Assembly (NCBI RefSeq): GCF_009817885.1
Contig: NZ_CP041764.1
Location: 2,108,001 to 2,172,000 of the forward strand
Length of the DNA stretch: 64,000 nt
Reading direction: 5' to 3'
Source of the DNA: Serratia rhizosphaerae
GTDB taxonomy: Bacteria > Pseudomonadota > Gammaproteobacteria > Enterobacterales > Enterobacteriaceae
Below are positions 60,430 through 64,000 of the stretch, piece after piece. The notes under the pieces were generated by a model. The model saw nothing but the letters and a program-made list of their open reading frames with translations. It did no database searches and was not told the origin of the DNA. The translations under genes and the position numbers were made by a program. Position 1 is the stretch's first letter. Each line of letters opens with the position of its first letter.

Positions 60430-61935
60430 ATGCAACCTTTATTGCAACTGACCGGGATAGATAAGGCGTTTCCCGGTGTGAAGGCGCTTTCCGGGGCAGC
60501 GCTTAGCGTGTACCCCGGCAGGGTGATGGCGTTGGTGGGGGAAAACGGTGCCGGCAAGTCCACCATGATGAAAGTGCTGACCGGTATCTACAGCAAAGAT
60601 GCCGGCAGTATACGTTTCCTCGGTAAAGAGGTGGCGTTTCACGGGCCGAAAGCGTCACAGGATGCGGGGATCGGCATTATTCATCAGGAGCTGAACCTGA
60701 TCCCGCAGTTGACCATTGCGGAGAACATCTTTCTCGGCCGCGAATTCGTTAACCGCTTTGGCCGTATCGACTGGAAACGCATGTACGCCGAGGCTGACAA
60801 GTTGCTTCAGCGTCTTAATCTGCGTTACAGCAGCCACCGTCTGGTGGGGGAACTGTCGATTGGCGATCAGCAGATGGTGGAAATCGCCAAGGTGCTGAGC
60901 TTTGAGTCGCAGGTGATCATTATGGATGAGCCTACCGACGCGCTGACCGATACCGAGACTGCCTCCTTATTTAAGGTGATCAATGAACTGAAAGCGGCAG
61001 GCTGCGGCATTGTGTATATCTCGCACCGGATGAAAGAGATTTTCGAGGTCTGTGATGACGTTACCATCTTCCGCGACGGCCAGTTTATCGCCGAGCGGCC
61101 GGTGAATGAGCTGCAGGAAGAGCGGCTGATTGAAATGATGGTTGGTCGTAAACTGGAAGATCAATACCCGAGGCTGAACCTGCCGCGCGGCAACAAACGG
61201 CTGGAAGTCAGCCAGTTGTCTGGCCCCGGCGTGCATGATGTCAGTTTCACCCTGTATCGCGGCGAAATTCTTGGCGTTGCCGGGCTGATGGGCGCCGGCC
61301 GTACCGAATTAATGAAAATCCTCTACGGCGCGGCGACGCGCAAGAGCGGCAGCGTGCGGCTGGACGGCCGCGAAGTACTGTGCCGTTCGCCGCAGGACGG
61401 GCTGGCAAACGGCATTGTTTATATTTCCGAAGACCGCAAGCGCGACGGTCTGGTGCTAGGCATGTCGGTCAAAGAAAACATGTCATTGACCGCGCTGCGC
61501 TATTTCAGCCGCACCGTTGGCAGCCTGAAACAGGCTGAGGAACGGCAGGCGGTAGGGGATTTTATTCGCCTGTTTAACATCAAAACCCCGTCAATGGAGC
61601 AGCCGATTGGCCTGCTTTCCGGCGGCAATCAGCAGAAGGTGGCGATTGCCCGCGGGCTGATGACGCGGCCTAAGGTACTGATCCTTGATGAACCGACGCG
61701 CGGCGTCGACGTCGGGGCGAAAAAAGAGATTTACCAGCTTATCAACCAGTTCAAGCAAGAAGGGCTCAGCATCATTCTGGTGTCTTCGGAGATGCCGGAA
61801 GTGTTAGGAATGAGCGATCGCGTACTGGTGATGCACGAAGGCCACATCAGCGGTGAGTTCTCGATTGAGCAGGCCACTCAGGAAGCGTTGATGGCCGCGG
61901 CCGTCGGCAAGCAATACGGCGCAAAGCAGGAGTAA
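60430..61935 (+). CDS. rbsA: Ribose ABC transporter ATPase RbsA
   Basis: 501 residues with two fused ABC domains. The first has Walker A VGENGAGKSTMMKVLTG, signature ELSIGDQQMVEIAK and Walker B VIIMDEPTDAL. The second has a degenerate Walker A (AGLMGAGRTELMKIL), signature LLSGGNQQKVAIARG and Walker B LILDEPTRGVDVG. This asymmetry is normal for sugar ABC ATPases. It is 7 bp after rbsD and 6 bp before rbsC. Confidence 0.98.
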   Translation: MQPLLQLTGIDKAFPGVKALSGAALSVYPGRVMALVGENGAGKSTMMKVLTGIYSKDAGSIRFLGKEVAFHGPKASQDAGIGIIHQELNLIPQLTIAENIFLGREFVNRFGRIDWKRMYAEADKLLQRLNLRYSSHRLVGELSIGDQQMVEIAKVLSFESQVIIMDEPTDALTDTETASLFKVINELKAAGCGIVYISHRMKEIFEVCDDVTIFRDGQFIAERPVNELQEERLIEMMVGRKLEDQYPRLNLPRGNKRLEVSQLSGPGVHDVSFTLYRGEILGVAGLMGAGRTELMKILYGAATRKSGSVRLDGREVLCRSPQDGLANGIVYISEDRKRDGLVLGMSVKENMSLTALRYFSRTVGSLKQAEERQAVGDFIRLFNIKTPSMEQPIGLLSGGNQQKVAIARGLMTRPKVLILDEPTRGVDVGAKKEIYQLINQFKQEGLSIILVSSEMPEVLGMSDRVLVMHEGHISGEFSIEQATQEALMAAAVGKQYGAKQE

Positions 61936-61941
61936 TTAACT

Positions 61942-62910
61942 ATGAGTTCTCAGACTATCGCAACCAAGCGCTGGTTCAGTAAAGAATGGCTGTTGGAACA
62001 GAAGTCGCTGATTGCGCTGCTGGTGCTGATCGCCGTGGTGTCGTCCATGAGCCCGAACTTTTTCACGCTCAATAACCTGTTTAACATTCTGCAGCAGACC
62101 TCGGTCAACGCCATCATGGCGGTAGGGATGACGCTGGTGATCCTGACTTCCGGTATCGATCTGTCGGTGGGATCGCTGCTGGCGCTAACCGGCGCGGTGG
62201 CGGCCTCGATCGTTGGCCTGGAAGTCAACGCTCTGGTGGCGGTTGCTGCGGCGCTGGCGCTGGGGGCCGCGGTCGGCGCCTGTACTGGCGTTATCGTCGC
62301 CAAAGGTAAGGTGCAGGCGTTTATCGCCACTTTGGTGATGATGCTGCTGCTACGCGGCGTCACCATGGTTTACACCAACGGCAGCCCGGTGAATACCGGC
62401 TTTACCGATGTGGCCGACGCGTTTGGCTGGTTCGGCATCGGCCGTCCGCTGGGCGTGCCTACGCCGATCTGGATTATGGCGATGGTGTTTATTGCCGTCT
62501 GGTACATACTGCAACATACCCGTCTGGGCCGCTACATCTACGCGCTGGGAGGCAATGAAGCGGCGACGCGCCTGTCCGGTATCAGCGTAGATCGGGTCAA
62601 AATCATCGTGTATTCACTGTGCGGCCTGCTGGCGGCGCTGGCCGGGGTGATTGAAGTCGCACGCCTGTCTTCGGCGCAGCCTACCGCCGGCACCGGTTAT
62701 GAACTGGACGCCATTGCCGCCGTAGTACTGGGCGGCACCAGCCTGGCCGGTGGCAAGGGGCGTATCGTCGGCACTCTGATCGGCGCGCTGATCCTCGGCT
62801 TCCTGAATAACGGACTGAATCTGCTGGGTGTTTCTTCCTACTACCAAATGATCGTCAAGGCGGTGGTGATACTGCTGGCGGTACTGGTAGACAATAAAAG
62901 CAACAAGTAA
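61942..62910 (+). CDS. rbsC: Ribose ABC transporter permease RbsC
   Basis: 322-residue permease (E. coli 321) with 8-10 membrane helices. AVGMTLVILTSGIDLSVGSL and YALGGNEAATRLSGISVDRVK (the cytoplasmic coupling region) and AAVVLGGTSLAGGKGRIVGT are typical of the ribose/galactose permease family. It forms the membrane channel for ribose. It lies 6 bp after rbsA. Confidence 0.98.
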   Translation: MSSQTIATKRWFSKEWLLEQKSLIALLVLIAVVSSMSPNFFTLNNLFNILQQTSVNAIMAVGMTLVILTSGIDLSVGSLLALTGAVAASIVGLEVNALVAVAAALALGAAVGACTGVIVAKGKVQAFIATLVMMLLLRGVTMVYTNGSPVNTGFTDVADAFGWFGIGRPLGVPTPIWIMAMVFIAVWYILQHTRLGRYIYALGGNEAATRLSGISVDRVKIIVYSLCGLLAALAGVIEVARLSSAQPTAGTGYELDAIAAVVLGGTSLAGGKGRIVGTLIGALILGFLNNGLNLLGVSSYYQMIVKAVVILLAVLVDNKSNK

Positions 62911-62934
62911 CCTCCCCCTACAGGAATAATGACC

Positions 62935-63822
62935 ATGAAAATGAAAAAAGTAACGATGCTGGTTTCCGCGGTGGCGCTCAGCGCTACCCTGAGCGCCAAT
63001 GCGTTGGCGAAAGACACCATCGCGCTGGTGGTCTCTACGCTGAATAACCCGTTCTTCGTGTCGATGAAGGATGGCGCGCAGCAGGAAGCCAACAAGCTGG
63101 GTTATAAGTTGGTGGTGCTGGATTCGCAGAATAACCCGGCGAAAGAGTTGGCCAACGTACAGGATCTGATGGTACAGAATCCAAAAATGCTGTTGATCAA
63201 CCCGACGGATTCCGATGCGGTCGGTAATGCGATTAAAATGGCCAACCAGGCGAAAATTCCGGTCATTACGCTGGATCGCGTGGCGTCCAAAGGCGAGGTG
63301 GTCAGCCATATCGCGTCCGATAACCGCGTCGGCGGTAAAATGGCCGGCGACTTTATTGCCGACAAAGTCGGCGCGGACGCCAAAGTGATCCAGCTGGAGG
63401 GCATTGCCGGCACCTCTGCCGCCCGTGAGCGCGGCGAAGGCTTCAAACAGTCGCAGGCGCAGCACAAGTTTAAGCTGTTGGGCAGCCAACCGGCGGATTT
63501 TGACCGCACCAAGGGGCTGAACGTGATGCAGAACCTGCTTACGGCGCACCCGGACGTGCAGGCGGTGTTCGCCCAGAACGATGAAATGGCGCTGGGCGCA
63601 CTGCGCGCGCTGCAAACCGCCGGGAAAAGCGACGTGATCGTCGTCGGCTTTGACGGCACCGCCGACGGCGTTAAAGCGGTTGAGAGCGGCAAGCTGGCGG
63701 CAACGGTAGCGCAGCGTCCCGATCAAATCGGCGTTATCGGCGTAGAAACCGCCGATAAAGTGCTGAAAGGCGAAAAAGTGGCGGCAACCATTCCGGTTGA
63801 TTTGAAACTGGTCACCCAATAA
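62935..63822 (+). CDS. rbsB: Periplasmic ribose-binding protein RbsB
   Basis: 295 residues (E. coli 296) with a signal peptide of about 25 residues (ending SANALA). The mature protein starts KDTIALVVSTLNNPFFVS and shows NPTDSDAVGNAIKMANQ, GTSAARERGEGF and VFAQNDEMALGALRAL. It binds D-ribose in the periplasm and also serves Trg chemotaxis. The ATG at 62935 has better spacing to AGGA than the ATG at 62929. Confidence 0.98.
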   Translation: MKMKKVTMLVSAVALSATLSANALAKDTIALVVSTLNNPFFVSMKDGAQQEANKLGYKLVVLDSQNNPAKELANVQDLMVQNPKMLLINPTDSDAVGNAIKMANQAKIPVITLDRVASKGEVVSHIASDNRVGGKMAGDFIADKVGADAKVIQLEGIAGTSAARERGEGFKQSQAQHKFKLLGSQPADFDRTKGLNVMQNLLTAHPDVQAVFAQNDEMALGALRALQTAGKSDVIVVGFDGTADGVKAVESGKLAATVAQRPDQIGVIGVETADKVLKGEKVAATIPVDLKLVTQ

Positions 63823-63832
63823 GAGTCATACC

Positions 63833-63864
63833 CGCGCCATCGGAACAGACGTGCCGATGGCGCG
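63833..63864 (+). other. Hairpin between rbsB and rbsK
   Basis: CGCGCCATCGG-N10-CCGATGGCGCG, a perfect 11-bp stem 10 bp after the rbsB stop codon and followed by CAGTTAAAGG rather than Ts. It probably stabilises the upstream rbsB message and lowers rbsK expression. Confidence 0.6.
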
Positions 63865-63884
63865 CAGTTAAAGGAATCCATGCG

Positions 63885-64000
63885 ATGGAAACAGGAAAAC
63901 TGGTGGTGCTGGGCAGCATCAATGCCGACCATATCCTTAATATTGAGCAATTTCCCCGTCCGGGCGAAACGGTGATCGGGAAACAGTATAAGGTGGCGTT
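63885..64000 (+). CDS. rbsK: Ribokinase RbsK (partial, N-terminal part)
   Basis: The first 38 codons of ribokinase, cut by the right edge. They read ETGKLVVLGSINADHILNIE then QFPRPGETVIGKQYKVA, the N-terminal PfkB-family strand that contacts ribose through the NAD motif. It phosphorylates ribose to ribose 5-phosphate. An AAGGA lies 10 nt before the ATG at 63885. As in E. coli, rbsR would be expected to follow outside the window. Confidence 0.93.
   Translation, partial: METGKLVVLGSINADHILNIEQFPRPGETVIGKQYKVA

Overview
The window is a 64-kb piece of enterobacterial core chromosome around the replication origin. Gene order is that of the Escherichia coli 82-85 minute region (ibpBA - yidQR - dgo - yidA - gyrB-recF-dnaN-dnaA - rpmH-rnpA-yidD-yidC-mnmE ... 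yieF, adeP, yieH, phoU-pstBACS, glmSU, atpCDGAHFEBI, rsmG-mnmG, oriC, mioC, asnC, asnA, viaA-ravA, kup, rbsDACBK). The proteins are clearly but not closely related to those of E. coli. Together with GC-rich codon use and the type of intergenic palindromic repeats, this points to Serratia or a close relative in the Yersiniaceae. The genus is inferred from family resemblance and no search was run.

Layout. 1-1416: heat-shock ibpB (cut by the left edge) and ibpA behind a near-perfect sigma-32 promoter, then lipoprotein yidQ. 1452-8912: yidR and a D-galactonate operon (dgoRKAD, an extra MFS transporter, dgoT). 9166-11664: a divergent accessory operon with a YheO/DauR-like regulator, a PLP-dependent ammonia-lyase and an ornithine-cyclodeaminase-family reductase. 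11690-18806: yidA, then the replication operon dnaA-dnaN-recF-gyrB. 19543-23419: rpmH, rnpA, yidD, yidC, mnmE. 23466-28248: an accessory cassette of LacI-type regulator, inositol-monophosphatase-family enzyme, organophosphate antiporter-family transporter and histidine acid phosphatase (phytase-like). 28664-32616: quinone/chromate reductase, a degenerate alpha/beta-hydrolase, adenine permease, 6-phosphogluconate phosphatase. 32695-37243: phosphate uptake operon with two Pho boxes. 37457-38069: a small secreted coiled-coil protein and a decayed O-methyltransferase. 38186-41588: amino-sugar synthesis glmS/glmU. 41867-48872: the complete F1Fo ATP synthase operon. 49515-53048: rsmG, mnmG, oriC, mioC. 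53070-57660: asparagine synthesis and ravA-viaA. 57940-64000: potassium transporter kup and the ribose operon, cut inside rbsK.

Most of the window is conserved housekeeping. The parts that are not are (i) the predicted inositol-phosphate/phytate utilisation cassette, the best candidate for an undescribed system here, in which secreted phosphatase, uptake and cytoplasmic dephosphorylation would form one pathway under a palindromic operator; (ii) the amino-acid catabolism operon divergent from dgoR, whose shared control region holds three candidate DgoR sites and two other palindromes; (iii) palindromic repeats inside two core operons (recF/dnaN and atpG/atpD); (iv) a methyltransferase pseudogene whose end runs into a terminator; and (v) an oriC whose R4 box differs from the usual consensus.
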